A stretch of DNA of 64,000 nt from Trichobilharzia regenti (taxonomy: Eukaryota; Platyhelminthes; Trematoda; Strigeidida; Schistosomatidae): the NCBI GenBank assembly GCA_944472135.2, contig OX235265.1, positions 88,754,984 to 88,818,983 on the forward strand. The letters run 5' to 3'. Position 1 is the first letter of the stretch; each line of letters begins with the position of its first letter. The position numbers and the translations under genes are program-made. The notes beneath the pieces were generated by a model that saw only the letters and a list, made by a program, of their open reading frames with translations, did no database searches and was not told where the DNA came from. This document shows positions 50,301-60,769 of this stretch, piece after piece.

Positions 50301-52096
50301 TGGCCTCATCAATCCATGAAATCCTTGACAGTTAAACTGAGTCAGGTAGGGTAGAAGATGCAGACTCTCGGGTTGGGGCCCTCGGGACTGACTCTAGGAA
50401 TCAATGGCTGGAGACAATAGGTGACATGGCTCAAAATCGTTGTCAATGGCCAGTGCAGATGTATTCAGTCTCTGTAATCTTTCATATTCCTTTCTACCAT
50501 TACCCATTCTGTTTCACTCTTATACTTGTCAAACTCTATTGATTCTCTCCACTCATCTTCTTGTCTACCTTTGTGTGTGTATTTGGAACGTGGCAACTCG
50601 AACTGGTGCACTTCGGTGCCAAGTTCTATGTTGAATCCAGACAGACAGACAGTAGGACTTACCTGGCAGAGGCTGTGAAGGTGTGGCAGCATAAGGATAT
50701 TTTGAAAGAAAGACCGAAGTCTACCCACCCTCTGGTTTACCGACTCGTTTATGGGGTCAAAAATATCCTACATAGTTGTGTTATAATGCAATACGTAACC
50801 ACTGGCGATGAAGGTTATCAGACGCTCGGAGAACTAGATGAATATTCTAATGATAATCCCTAAAGATACGTGTCAACATCAATTTCCACTCAAACTCTTT
50901 GTTTTCTGTCTCGACTAAGTGCTAACTGTCTTGTATGTGTCCAAACCAAGTTCACTTTTAACGGTTTGAAAAAATTTGGGCATTGGGCACATGATATTCA
51001 TTATAATAAACGTTTTTTATATTTCCCAGTGAATGAATGAAAACAAAACGATGTTGTTGTTTTTACTGACGTTTCGCTATTTAATTCTACTAATAGCTTT
51101 ATCAAAGTAGTAGTATTATTAAACCAGAATTTACAAAATCCATTCAGCTTATATGTAACAACTGTCCATATAAAAGACCGAATCTCTAAAGATTCTCTGT
51201 CTAATTGTGTCTGAAATGAAATGCTTGGAATGTGATGCTATATACATAGGATAAACATCTCGAGAAATCAAAATTAGAAGAAATGAACACCGTAGAGCCG
51301 CATCTGTTCGACCACCAAGAAATCCAGCTGAACTCGAAAAAACTAGCTTGAAAAATCATCAGCCATAGGTCTACACGCTATAGAATCAGGCCACAAAATT
51401 GATTTTGACAATATTGAAATCATCATCCAGAAAAAGCATTTCAGAAATCACAAAGAACGTCTAACATCATTAGAAGCACTCCATATCAAGTGGAATCCAA
51501 ATTGCCTGAATAGGAATGATGGACTAAAACAGAATTTGACCTGGTTACAACACGCTCCTCCCCATGAAGTGACAAAACCAACACGGATGTGATAAGCAAT
51601 TTCATTGTGTAAGTACACGCTGCTTTTATAATCCGAAACACTTATCAAATCCAACAATCTGCACCTGGCTTTTTTATCTTTACCAGTTGGCCAACTTAAC
51701 AAAGCAAAAATGACCCCATACTGAGGAACAATGATTAAGTTGTTATATATAAGCTGAGATTTTGTAAATTCTGGTTTAATAATACTACTTTTATAAAGCT
51801 ATTGGCATTAAATAGCAAAACGTCAGTAAAAAGCCGATTTTTTTTTACTGTAATTCATTAAATTAATCCAAAGTTTATTTTCAATTAAATTTCAGGTGAT
51901 TGACCCCTTTTTAAGTCAAGCTGTTGATCTACTCTCTGAACAAGGTTGTATTTATTTATTACTATCGGCAGACAATCGTATCGATGAAGTACATGAACTA
52001 GTCAACAAGTTGTCAAATGGTAGACTTCAATCAAAACGAATACTACACAGACGATCGCATAATGAATTTTTAACTGTTTTTCGGTACAGTGTTTAA
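47389..52096 (+). CDS. N6AMT1: N6AMT1/HemK2-type methyltransferase (eRF1 glutamine methyltransferase)
   Basis: Three exons: 47389-47622, 47665-47889 and 51896-52096, all joined in phase 0 with GT/AG borders, give 219 codons (human N6AMT1 has 214). Motif I is EIGSGSG at 48-54, an acidic CTDIS follows at 72-76, and the catalytic NPPY is at 123-126, diagnostic of the HemK/PrmC amide-N methyltransferases. VYPPSEDS near the start and GGLLGRQV across the exon 2/3 join also match N6AMT1. The family enzyme, with its partner TRMT112, transfers a methyl group from S-adenosylmethionine to the Gln of the GGQ loop of release factor eRF1 in the cytosol. Intron 1 is only 42 nt; intron 2 is 4006 nt and full of retroelements. 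The start is the first ATG after a splice-acceptor-like site. No AATAAA was seen just after the stop. It appears intact and is the only clear host gene here. Confidence 0.93.
47950..48500. mobile_element. tRNA-like SINE fragment(s) in intron 2
   Basis: A-box-like TAGCTCATTGG (48006-48016) and B-box-like GGTTCGAGTTC (48050-48060) lie at tRNA spacing on the plus strand. Further on, 48195-48420 matches 59195-59400 (CCAGTGCTGCAGTCA, AGATGTTAC), where the tRNA-like boxes lie on the minus strand. Probably two overlapping or inverted SINE pieces, both diverged. Confidence 0.55.
48797..49170 (+). repeat. Dispersed repeat, copy 2
   Basis: Diverged copy of 46187-46740: GGCACCAAGAAATGC, GTGTGGGGTCTGAGATGCCACCCGG, GATCCACAAGGCAG. 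It lies directly 5' of the RTE RT domain on the same strand. Confidence 0.5.
49170..50680 (+). mobile_element. RTE-type LINE, 5'-truncated and frameshifted, in N6AMT1 intron 2
   Basis: The RT is open at 49333-50043 and continues in-frame upstream to about 49200 ([19 protein letters not shown]). Motifs: [26 protein letters not shown] and LEYADDIVL (YADD intact). A frameshift near 50000 moves the C-terminal domain ([15 protein letters not shown] to [20 protein letters not shown]) into the frame at 50040-50354. The 3' UTR ends with GTTCTATGTTGAATCCAGACAG. It matches the SR2/SR3/Perere-3 type of schistosome RTE elements; no complete endonuclease was seen. It is co-oriented with the gene. Confidence 0.85.
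50938..51840 (+). pseudogene. Penelope-like element relic with GIY-YIG piece and inverted repeats
   Basis: A conceptual GIY-YIG endonuclease piece near 51210-51300 ([10 protein letters not shown], then [14 protein letters not shown]) has a stop right after YIG. The C-terminal end follows near 51500-51590 (CLNRNDGL), as in Penelope endonucleases. About 95-bp inverted repeats flank it (51060-51161 and 51741-51835). The first ~540 bp match 61511-62030. No RT remains. Confidence 0.7.
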
Positions 52097-52429
52097 ACTT
52101 TGTAAATATATAATTTATACACACTTACTTATGATTTCTTATATGTTAGTATTTTCCTATTAATATTCAGTGGTGTGCGTCTATCAACTTTTCATGTTAA
52201 CCTTATGACGGTTATTCGTATTAAGCATCAGCCAACGTGTTTCATCCATCAGTACAGTGTATCAACAACAACAAAAAAGGCAATAGAACGCAGCTTTTGC
52301 TGTCCCTTTATCAATCTTCGATGATATTATCAATTGTAGAAAGCGAAAATGTGCTCAGTCCCATTTTAATGTATACTTAGGCATGTAGCGTGACTGTGAG
52401 ACCTGGCCATTGAGTGTGAAAGACATGCA
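52097..52429 (+). other. N6AMT1 3' flank
   Basis: AT-rich. AATATA soon after the stop may serve as a weak polyadenylation signal; no AATAAA in the first ~100 nt. Nothing else recognised. Confidence 0.4.
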
Positions 52430-53020
52430 TTTGATCATGAATGCGTGCGTTCTATCTCCTGTGTGAATTGGTATAATAGTGTGAGTAATATTGAGGTTAG
52501 GCGTCGATCGAGTGCCAGGTAAAGAGGAAAATCAATAGACGAGACTTTGAAGTTACATCGATTGAGATGGTTAGGACATGTGTTACGCATGCCTAGCCTT
52601 CGCCTTCCTCGACGGGCAATATCAGTTAAAATAGGATCAGGTTGGAAAAGAGCCACTGGTGGTCAAACCAAAACATGGCTTCATCAGTCGATGAAATCCA
52701 TAGCAGTTAGTTTAAGCCGCTTAGGAAGGTGTAGACTTCCTGGTTGGGGTCCTCCGTACGGTAAACACCAATGGTTGGAGACAATTCGTGATATGGCTCA
52801 AAATCGTTCTCAATGCCTGGCGCAGATGCATCCACTCCTTGTAACTTATAATATCTAATGAAAAATGTATTGTTCTTCGATATTACTATTCTTTTTGCCT
52901 CACATCTCTATTTTGAATCTCTTTACTTCTCTTATTTTGTGGGGTACATGGAGTGTGGTGACTCTAACTGCTGCACATCGGTGCAAAGTTCTATGTTGAA
53001 ACCAGTCAGTCAGCGTGTAT
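52430..53020 (+). mobile_element. RTE LINE 3' fragment
   Basis: 5'-truncated. The open piece 52547-52858 encodes [22 protein letters not shown] and WLHQSMKS, the C-terminal domain seen in the 49170 copy. The 3' UTR ends GTTCTATGTTGAAACCAGTCAG. Confidence 0.8.
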
Positions 53021-53424
53021 CCATGGTATAAACAGTTGCGTCGTATTACAAACATGTGACACGCAAACACACTGAACCTGAACTTTCATGACGGAAGAGC
53101 TAAATTGGCAGTTGTAGCTAAGATAATCAGTAATTGTTGTACGAAAAACTAGTTTTTCATAGCTATACATTCTAAGATAATATAAGAGTAGAAGGTGTCG
53201 ACGAGATTTCTGGACAAAATTAATAAAGAAATTTGTAACGGAATAGTTAAGTCACATCACAAAGGAAATTGTCTATTGTCCTCATATGACGGTATGTGGT
53301 AAGAATAATCTAATTTTGAATTAGTTGTGTTCTCTTGGCTGGTTTAATTAATTGTGAAGCTTTCGTTGTCCTTCTAGATAACATCTGCGGAGCAGATTTT
53401 GGTACTCTAGTCTAGGCTGCGAGG
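53021..53424. other. Nothing recognised
   Basis: About 400 bp without ORF or repeat that I can name. Confidence 0.4.
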
Positions 53425-53550
53425 AAAATTTGAGTGTACATATAGATCACAGGTGCCTGCGTTCTATCTCCCGTGTGAAGTGGTATACTAGGGTGAGCAA
53501 TATTGAAGTGAGGCTTCATTTGAGTGCTAGGTAAGGAGGGGAAGTCAGTA
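53425..53550 (+). mobile_element. Short RTE LINE fragment
   Basis: CTGCGTTCTATCTCCCGTGTGAAG to AGTGCTAGGTAAGGAGG-like text matches the RTE C-terminal region of 52440-52530, then breaks off into unrelated sequence. Confidence 0.65.
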
Positions 53551-54424
53551 GACCTGTCTTGGGTATAGAAACAGCAACCCCGTCTAATTTACTGGCGGGT
53601 TGTAAGACTAGAAAAAGAGGGAAGGTCGGGCGTGGGACTACTAACCCTATCCCGGACAATCAACCTACTTTCTACAGAAATTTCAAAGCCCCCAAAAATA
53701 TTTTTAAGAAATAAACTTACTCTTCGCTAGGGTTGGGAAGTGAAGTGACGTGGGCTGGTAAGGCCTTAGGGAAGCCAGACGACCAATGTGTCTCCTTTCG
53801 ATGAAAGAAGAATTAAGTAAGTAAGTAGATGAGGCCATGTGAAGGGAAAGTGGCTGCCTGTTCGTCAGCTAAAGAAGACAGCAGGAAATAGAGTAAAATG
53901 AAGATGCACTACTAAGGCCTATATTCCACCTGGAATCCAGGAGACAAATAATCATATACACATGACAGTGTAATGCAGCAGTCATTTACCAAGGTAAGAC
54001 AGTTGAAAGTAAATCAAAGCAGTAGCAATGCAGACTGTCGATCACTTGCTCAAATCCAGTTATAACTCGATTTGACCTCCTATTTTGTCTGCGTGTTACT
54101 AGCAAAGATTTTCACTGTGAGGTTTTGATGAAAGCCGTATTTAAACATGTGACAGTCAGTTTTTTGAAGTGTAAATCAAGTTTCAATAAGGTACGGTTTG
54201 CCTGAAAGTACCACACCAGGAATTAGAGCTAGCATAACCAGTAATCTAATCACCGTCAGTACTGTATTAAGAGTGGTATTTCTGATCATGTTCTGATTGC
54301 AGTAACTAATTAATGTCCCAAAAATGATTCCTTTCAACAACTACTGATGGATGTCTATGGTTGTTGTTAGTGGTTCCTACAACCAGACTCCAACAGAAAC
54401 CAATTTGTTGAGTATTTAGAATAG
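53551..54424. other. No gene seen; possible old repeat at the left
   Basis: A stretch near 53560-53800 (AGCAACCCCGTCTAA, GGTCGGGCGTGGGACTACTAACCC) looks like a LINE-related repeat but could not be assigned. The rest is unrecognised. Confidence 0.35.
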
Positions 54425-55305
54425 TTAGTTAGTAAACATCTGACTGACTGACTGGTTTCAACGTAGAACTTTGCATCGATATGCAGCAGTTTGAGTCGCC
54501 ACACTCCATGTAGCAAAAATAACAAGTGAAGTAAAAAGAGATTCAAAACAAAGATATGAGGCAAAAAGAATAGTAATACCGAAGTGCGTCGGTGGCACAG
54601 TGGTTAGGACTCTCGCCGACCATGCACATGGTCCCGGGTTCGAGCCCTCGCCGACGCACACCTGATATCTATGGTCGGCCTGCAAAATTTGGGCTACCGA
54701 TATCCACGCTGAAAATTCCATACTTGTACCAAAAATACAGTGTGGAATCAAGCTGTAATCAAAAAATAAAAATAATATATTTTTCATTGGATATTATAAG
54801 TTACAAGGAGTGGATTCATCTGCGCTAGACATTGAGAACAATCACTTTGAGCCATATCACCAATTCCCTCCAACCATTGGTGTTTACTCTGCCGAGGAAT
54901 CCAACCAGTCGAGAAGTCCTACACCTTCCTAAGTGGCTTAAACTAACTCTTGTGGATTTCATTGACTGATGAAGCCTGTTTTGGTTTGACCACTACTGGC
55001 TCTTTTCCAACCTGATCAGTCTTATGTCAGCTAACCCTGCACGTTGAGGGAGGGGACTGATAGTGATGCATGCATAACACAAGTCCTAACCATCTTAATC
55101 GATGTAACTTCACAGCCTCGTCTACTGATTTACCCTCCTTACCTAGCACTCGACCGACGCCTAACTTCAATATTGCTCACCCTATTATACCACTTCACAC
55201 GGGAGATAGGATGCAGGCACTTACGGTCAAAGATAACTAGCCGGGCTTTTCATGTCTTCCACTTTCAATGACCAGGTCTCACAGCCATAAACATCTGCAG
55301 ACATT
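54425..55305 (-). mobile_element. RTE LINE 3' fragment, minus strand, split by a SINE
   Basis: The 3' UTR is at 54425-54584 (reverse complement of the 52860-53010 type) and the C-terminal coding region at 54776-55305. Comparison with 52850-52920 shows the two parts are contiguous in the intact element and separated here by the SINE at 54585-54775. Confidence 0.8.
54585..54775 (+). mobile_element. tRNA-derived SINE with intact tRNA-like head
   Basis: The 75-nt head has A box TGGCACAGTGG (from 54593) and B box GGTTCGAGCCC (54637-54647). Bases 54584-54592 (GTGCGTCGG) pair perfectly with 54651-54659 (CCGACGCAC), like an acceptor stem, and GACCATG/CATGGTC forms an anticodon-arm-like hairpin. A ~110-nt body and an A-rich tail follow. 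It is inserted in an RTE fragment on the opposite strand. Confidence 0.88.
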
Positions 55306-55735
55306 AATACGCATAAAGTAGTCCAGAAAAATGTTTTCAATAATGTTTGTGAATATTACTGAAGAAATTTCCACCATACATACTGCTCAAGTCTGTCTCT
55401 TTTAGTATCCCGATTCGGGGTATTCCCACTGACCGATGTATAAAAGTAAATAGGTTTCAGGTTTACAATAAAATTCATTTGAAATAAAGATGTATGTCTT
55501 TTTGAGAAAGTCCAGGTTTTGAAATTCTTGGCTGTTATCTCCCAGTGTAAGACATCAAATGTTACTCATTGAAAATCGAGACCATTTGACCTAGCGACCG
55601 TAGTCCAAAAATAGGTCACTCACATTATAACTTCATCATCAGACTCTACAGTTATATATAATACAACATTATAGTGAATGGATGAATTAGTGTTAGTAAC
55701 AACATTAATGTTTAAATAACATCGAATCAATAATA

Positions 55736-56490
55736 TTGATAGATTGCATATGTGAACAAGTGGATAACCAGTCGATAAAAATTGGCATCCGTACAGAAAT
55801 CCTAAAAGAATTGTTATTAGGATGTACCATGAATGTAAATTTCAAATTTGACGGCACATTTTACAGACAAGTAGACGGGGTGGCGATGGGCTACCCATTA
55901 AGTCCTATTCTGGCTGATTTCTCGCTAAATAAACTGGAAAATGGATCTTTGAACAGGCATATCAGAAAGTTCTCATTTTATTGCTGGTATATGGATGATA
56001 CCTTCATTCTTTGTGATAATTATTCGGATAGCAGTACAATAATTACTGAATTCAATGAAGTACATTCGGCTATGAAATTCACGTGCGAAGAGGAATCCCA
56101 AGGCAGAATTGCCTTCCTGGATGTCCTTGTTACAAGAAAACCAGATGGTAGAATAAAAAGAAGTTTGAATAGAAAAAGTACATGGACAGGACAATATACA
56201 CACATTTTCACAACTTCGTTCCTCTTAAGTACAAAAGAAATTTAGTAAAGACCCTCAGCCACAGAGTTAGAGCTATATGCTCGGAAGAAGTAGTTGAAGG
56301 TGAATTTAGCATTGTATCTGATACTTTGGTAGACAAATTTATCAAGAAACACATGACAAAGAAAGCGGAAAACGACTACTCACCATCTGTAGACAAGAAG
56401 CCTTTATTTATACGACTGCAATTCAAGGTCGATATATCAAGTGAAATAATAACGAAGAAATTAAGAAAATCACTCCAAAATAACTTTTAA
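55736..56490 (+). pseudogene. Penelope-like RT, truncated, one frameshift
   Basis: Open pieces 55736-56245 and 56182-56490. The first has FYRQVDGVAMGYPLSPILADF (family usually MGSPLSP), WYMDDTF with YMDD at residues 85-88, and FLDVLVTRKPDG. The second continues YTHFHNFVPLKYKRNLV after a frameshift near 56200. Downstream, CGASYIGRRSRNL at about 56600-56640 is the YIG half of the endonuclease. The N-terminal RT is missing. The order RT then GIY-YIG identifies a Penelope-like element. Confidence 0.85.
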
Positions 56491-57044
56491 TGCTGGCAAA
56501 CTACACATCTTATTCTCTACACGACCGATGGTGATTCCTCAACTGAAAGATGAAGTACCTAGACTAGTCACTTCAAGTTGTATCTAACAATTCAACTGCG
56601 CTTGTGGAGCGAGTTATATCGGCCGTCGCTCTAGGAACTTGATTTTTCGTGCTCGGTCGTGAACATCTCCCAGTATGTCTAAATAAAGGTGTAGTGAAAA
56701 CCATCAGCAGCTCGATATTAGACCATCTGGTCCAAACTGGCCCAGGAAGGCTTCGTGTGCTTTTGTAAGTGGAACTAGCCACAAAGCCAGAAGTGAAGAA
56801 TCCTTTTCTATCATCTACTGGGTGTCAAATAGAATTGCCAAAAACATCAAGGTACCGCATACTCCAAACAGCATAGGCTATCGCAATTCGCGTGAAATAA
56901 CCAGTGCTTTGCGTGCAAAAGAAGTGAATCCAGCTACTACTACTTCTCTGGGCTTCAGTAGAGACTATAAATTCATGAATTTGTACATTCGGTTCCCTTG
57001 ATAAATTTCGATAAGGAAAGGAAGACGAAATTTGCAGTATAAAA

Positions 57045-57209
57045 TGATATCGTCATTCTATTTCACAGGTTCTCTTCAGCTGCAGACTACCTGAAATTAC
57101 AACGGTTTTATAGGTGATAAACATTAAAGTATGTTATTATCATCTATAAAACCATTGTAATTTCAGGTAGCCCGCAGTTGATGAGAACCTGTGAAATAGA
57201 ATGATATCA
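57045..57209. repeat. Long inverted repeat (~67-bp arms, 30-bp spacer)
   Basis: Left arm 57045-57113, right arm 57144-57209. TTTCACAGGTTCTC, CTACCTGAAATTACAA and GGTTTTATAG are mirrored by CTATAAAACC, TTGTAATTTCAGGTAG and GAGAACCTGTGAAA. There is a 3-nt indel near the outer ends. The spacer has an inner GATAA/TTATC pair. Confidence 0.85.
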
Positions 57210-57410
57210 TGAATTTGTATTATAATCTTTCCTAATTGTTCTGATATTCAGTGTGGTGTTATCTTCATGCTATCAAACTGTAATCCGCTGATGTTATCAG
57301 TGATTGGATATTATTTATACAACATTGATGTTGTATAATGTTGGTGTATCTAAAACTGTAGAACCTGATGATGAAGTTATCGAAAAGAGTATTCTTTGTT
57401 CAGTATCCAT

Positions 57411-58087
57411 TCTTTTGAAAAAATTTTAATGGGCATTTTTAATCAGTTGAATAGTTTGTTCAAGAGCCACTTGAAAAGAGACGAAATTGTGCAAAATGGA
57501 GTGAATGTGTGACCGAGAACCGTCAGCTTAACTAGACCATTTAGACAGTAAAGGTCAACACTAAGTGTTAAATGTTGATAAGGTTACAGGCCACTGATTT
57601 TATGAAATCGCTTACTGCCATATATTCTTTTCCCGTGGAAAAATGTATGATTCAATTTATTGTTGTGGCATTGAGTTAATACCCCTGGAAGAGTAACGAA
57701 GTAAAAACAATTAACTATCAGGGTATGACTAGTGAAACCTAAAGCGGTTTAGCCTTGTGTATTTTTTTAACTACTAACTAAAATAATTCAGTAGTATGTG
57801 GTTTACCATAAGTTATAGACACTCCAGTTCGCTAATCAACACTGACCTCGTCACTGATCTACTTCTGGTTTTGTTTTAAAAAAAATTGTAAAAGTAAAGT
57901 GTTTTTGCGGACTCTCGTTGACTACTGTAATTCTTTGGTAATTTATGAACTATAGTTCTTTCAAGGGTGCTTATTATCACCAATGATATTCCTAATTGTG
58001 GTGGACTGGATTATGCGTCAGACAGTGGGAAACGAGAAGACCGACGTGAAGAACCCAGAAGACCTGGATTTCGCTCGTGGATGATTT
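57411..58087. other. Nothing recognised
   Basis: AT-rich, no ORF or known repeat noted. Confidence 0.4.
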
Positions 58088-58975
58088 ATGTTTGATGTCA
58101 CACAAAATCGAAGACTTACAAACGAAAACCGACAAACTGGTCGAAGAAACAGCAAAGACAGGACTCCAGGTGAACATAGACTAGATGGACGTTATGAAAA
58201 TAACCAACCAACAACAGAAGCAGCAACATCCAGCGCCAATCACCGTCAACGAAAGGGATTTGAAAAAGGTTACTACAATAACTTATCCAGGGAAGGGGCA
58301 TTGTCCCAACTCCAGACAGTCGGAACGGACGAGGATGTCAAATCGAGCGAGAATCGGGAAGGTGGGCGAGAAACACATTCATCAACCTGAAACCAATCTG
58401 GAAATCTTCGTCACTCAGCCAGCATCAACAACAAAATTCCGTCGGATTTTCAATACAAACGTCAAGTCAGTCAGTTCTTCTATACGGATAAGAAACTTGG
58501 CGGGCGGGTCACAAAGAATATTTCCAACAGCCTGTTGCAGACCTTTATCAACCAACAACTGTCTTCGCTGGCTCTGTACTGAAGATCAGATAGATGTCCG
58601 GGCCGGAAAGAACCACCAACAACAAACTATGGGAACAAGCAAAGGAAGAACAAACCAATCGCCCAAGGAATATGCAGGAGAAAGTGGAAATGGATGGATT
58701 GGACACTCGCTGAGGAGTCCGGTGGGTGACATGGCGCGCGTCAGGCCATTGCTCGAGTGGAACCAGGCCGAAAGGGAAGCGGCGAGTGGGACGTCAGTGC
58801 GAGGGTGACATGGAGGAGATCGTGTGAAGAGGGGTCGGATGAAAGAGTATGGACTAACATGGATTCAGGTGAAAAGTACAGCAGAAGGAAGACAGAAGTG
58901 GCAAGTGGAGACGTTCAGTTGAAGCCCTATGTTCCATTAGGAACCCAAGGGAACAATAATAATAATAATAATAGT
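58088..58975 (+). pseudogene. RTE-like LINE 3' relic A with (AAT)n tail
   Basis: Open but frameshifted pieces (58185-58808, 58757-58993). Motifs RIFNTNVKSV, RWLCTEDQ, ESGNGWIGHSLRSPVGD and LEWNQ match the C-terminal domain of a second RTE-like family (IFNTNVK, WKWIGHTLR, ALEWNP). It ends in a run of AAT repeats (58952-58972). Confidence 0.7.
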
Positions 58976-59107
58976 TCTTTCACTGAACACTAGGTAGTAA
59001 CTAGTGTCATTCGTCTAGTCTTTCGTTCAGTGAATACAGAATTCTTTAAATCAATTTTGTGCTGTAGCCAACTTGCTAGATGGCTAACCATCACGGTACA
59101 CTCTGAA

Positions 59108-59400
59108 TTGTTGTTAGGCGATTGGAGGTAGTCGGAAGAAAGCCCTGGACTTAAGTCTGGTGTTTTTTGGCACTCACTAGTCAGCAAGGCGTATCTGTAA
59201 TCATGAGGGATTGATTGCCCCATCTGAGATTCAATCCTTGGTCACCCAGTGCTGCAGTCAAAGATGTTACCACTAAGCTTCTCGGGCTAATACCTGACCT
59301 TCTGTAAGACTGTAATGGATAACTTCTTTGGACACTAGATAGAAACCCATGTCATTTATCTAGTCCTTGGTCTGGTACAAACTGAATTCTACCAATGGTC
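59108..59400 (-). repeat. tRNA-like SINE-related repeat
   Basis: Read on the minus strand, AGCTTAGTGGTAAC (A-box-like) and GGATTGAATCTC (degenerate B box) lie at tRNA spacing (about 59222-59280). Shares CCAGTGCTGCAGTCA and AGATGTTAC with 48237-48262. Confidence 0.5.
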
Positions 59401-59491
59401 TTTAAAAAAGTGTCCAAAGGTGGATAGATCGAATCCTCGTTCAACTCAGCTTTCTGTTTCACCTTCAGTCACCAATCTACTACTAAACAAA

Positions 59492-59494
<3 letters not shown>

Positions 59495-59555
<61 letters not shown>
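59495..59555. repeat. (AT)n microsatellite
   Basis: About 30 uninterrupted AT dinucleotides. Confidence 0.95.
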
Positions 59556-59556
<1 letters not shown>

Positions 59557-59989
59557 CGATTCCACACCGGTTTCTAAGCAGAGAAGGTTGTGATACATTT
59601 ACGAAATTACTAAGTGTGATTTAACAAACTATGGTTACATTATCTTGTATCAACTGACACTGACTAAAAGCTGAAGTCAAAACATTGCGACCCCAAAACT
59701 GATGAGCTGATGCAGATAACAGGTGTGCCACTTATTAAGTATTTTAAAGCATAAGAAAATAATATTTAATATATCAGTGATCAACCTGAGCTCTAAGCGA
59801 ATTCGTGCCTACAGTTTCTGTGTTGATGGTATTTAGTCTGATCAACAGAATTTCTGGAGGCATTCACTAGCTACATCTCACTCTACATCAAATCCTGATA
59901 ATTTGATTTAAACCCGGATATTATCATTGAAAATGAAAGAAGTAACATCCTTTGAATTTCTCCGGTTGATGGTGAATCAGAAAGGCAAG
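59556..59989. other. Nothing recognised
   Basis: No ORF or repeat that I can name. Confidence 0.35.
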
Positions 59990-60400
59990 ACAGGCATCCA
60001 TCAATCTGAAGTTAATTGGCAAACCTATTACACCCAGCACAAAGAACAGAATTCGGATTTTCAGCACCAATGTTAAGTCTGTCAGTTCTTCTGAATGGGT
60101 CAGAAACTTAGTACCCACGTCATGTAAAAGTATTGCAGAAAGGCTACTGCAGACTTTTATCAACAGCTGACTTCACTGTCTGCATACAGAAAATCGGATG
60201 ACCGACAAGGAAGGATTAGCAACATACAACTCTGGGAACTAACGGCCTATTGTTCAGAAAATATGTAGAATAAAATGGAAACGAATAGTACACACTGAGG
60301 AGACCGTGGGATGATGATATCGCGCGCCAGGTAATATCTCGAGTGGGCCCCAAATTAGAAAAGACGAGTGGGGTGACATGAAGGAGATCATATTCGCAAC
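59990..60400 (+). pseudogene. RTE-like LINE 3' relic B
   Basis: Same family as relic A: ATTTTCAGCACCAATGTTAAG encodes IFSTNVK, then a region matching the TLR-box, and CGCGCGCCAGG before the end. Frames are lost. Confidence 0.6.
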
Positions 60401-60709
60401 GTGTCTAATTAACCACTTAATCAGTAAACTACCTGACTCGCAAGTACTGATAAGAAATCACAAGTTTAAAAGACTCGGTTGTTTAGAAGTATGCTGTGAT
60501 GCTCAATGAATTCTGATAGAATAAAATGTTATGGCTATTTGGAGGTGAAGATTTTAGAACTTATCTGGCTGGTATGGTTGAACAGCACACTCTGAGGAGG
60601 TGCGTGTAACCAGCACAAATGAAGAAACACAAAATGTCATGAAATCCTGCTTTGGATTCATAACTATTAAAACAGTGGGAGGTGCATTACAAATTTATTT
60701 TGTCGATTT

Positions 60710-60711
<2 letters not shown>

Positions 60712-60742
<31 letters not shown>
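60712..60742. repeat. (TA)n microsatellite
   Basis: About 15 TA dinucleotides. Confidence 0.9.
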
Positions 60743-60744
<2 letters not shown>

Positions 60745-60769
60745 AATATGTAATCCTTATACATCTGTG

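Larger units (their letters stand above)
47890..51895 (+). other. N6AMT1 intron 2 (repeat-filled)
   Basis: Donor GTAAGATGC at 47890; acceptor TTAAATTTCAG ends at 51895. It contains a tRNA-like SINE fragment, a diverged dispersed repeat, an RTE LINE fragment and a Penelope-like relic, listed separately. Confidence 0.9.
55590..57410 (+). mobile_element. Penelope-like element relic with flanking inverted repeats
   Basis: An RT piece (55736-56490), a decayed GIY-YIG endonuclease (56580-56760) and ~45-bp inverted repeats at 55628-55672 and 57335-57380, a known feature of Penelope-like elements. The right repeat contains CTGATGA and CGAAA boxes. A long palindrome lies at 57045-57209. Confidence 0.78.

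Noticed and set aside
54585..54659. True tRNA gene
   Set aside because: It is fused to a SINE body and A-rich tail, the T stem has a mismatch, and a second copy exists with the same body. A tRNA-derived SINE explains it better.
59698..59712. CTGATGAG as a schistosome SM-alpha hammerhead ribozyme
   Set aside because: No matching stem II and CGAAAC box follows at the right distance.
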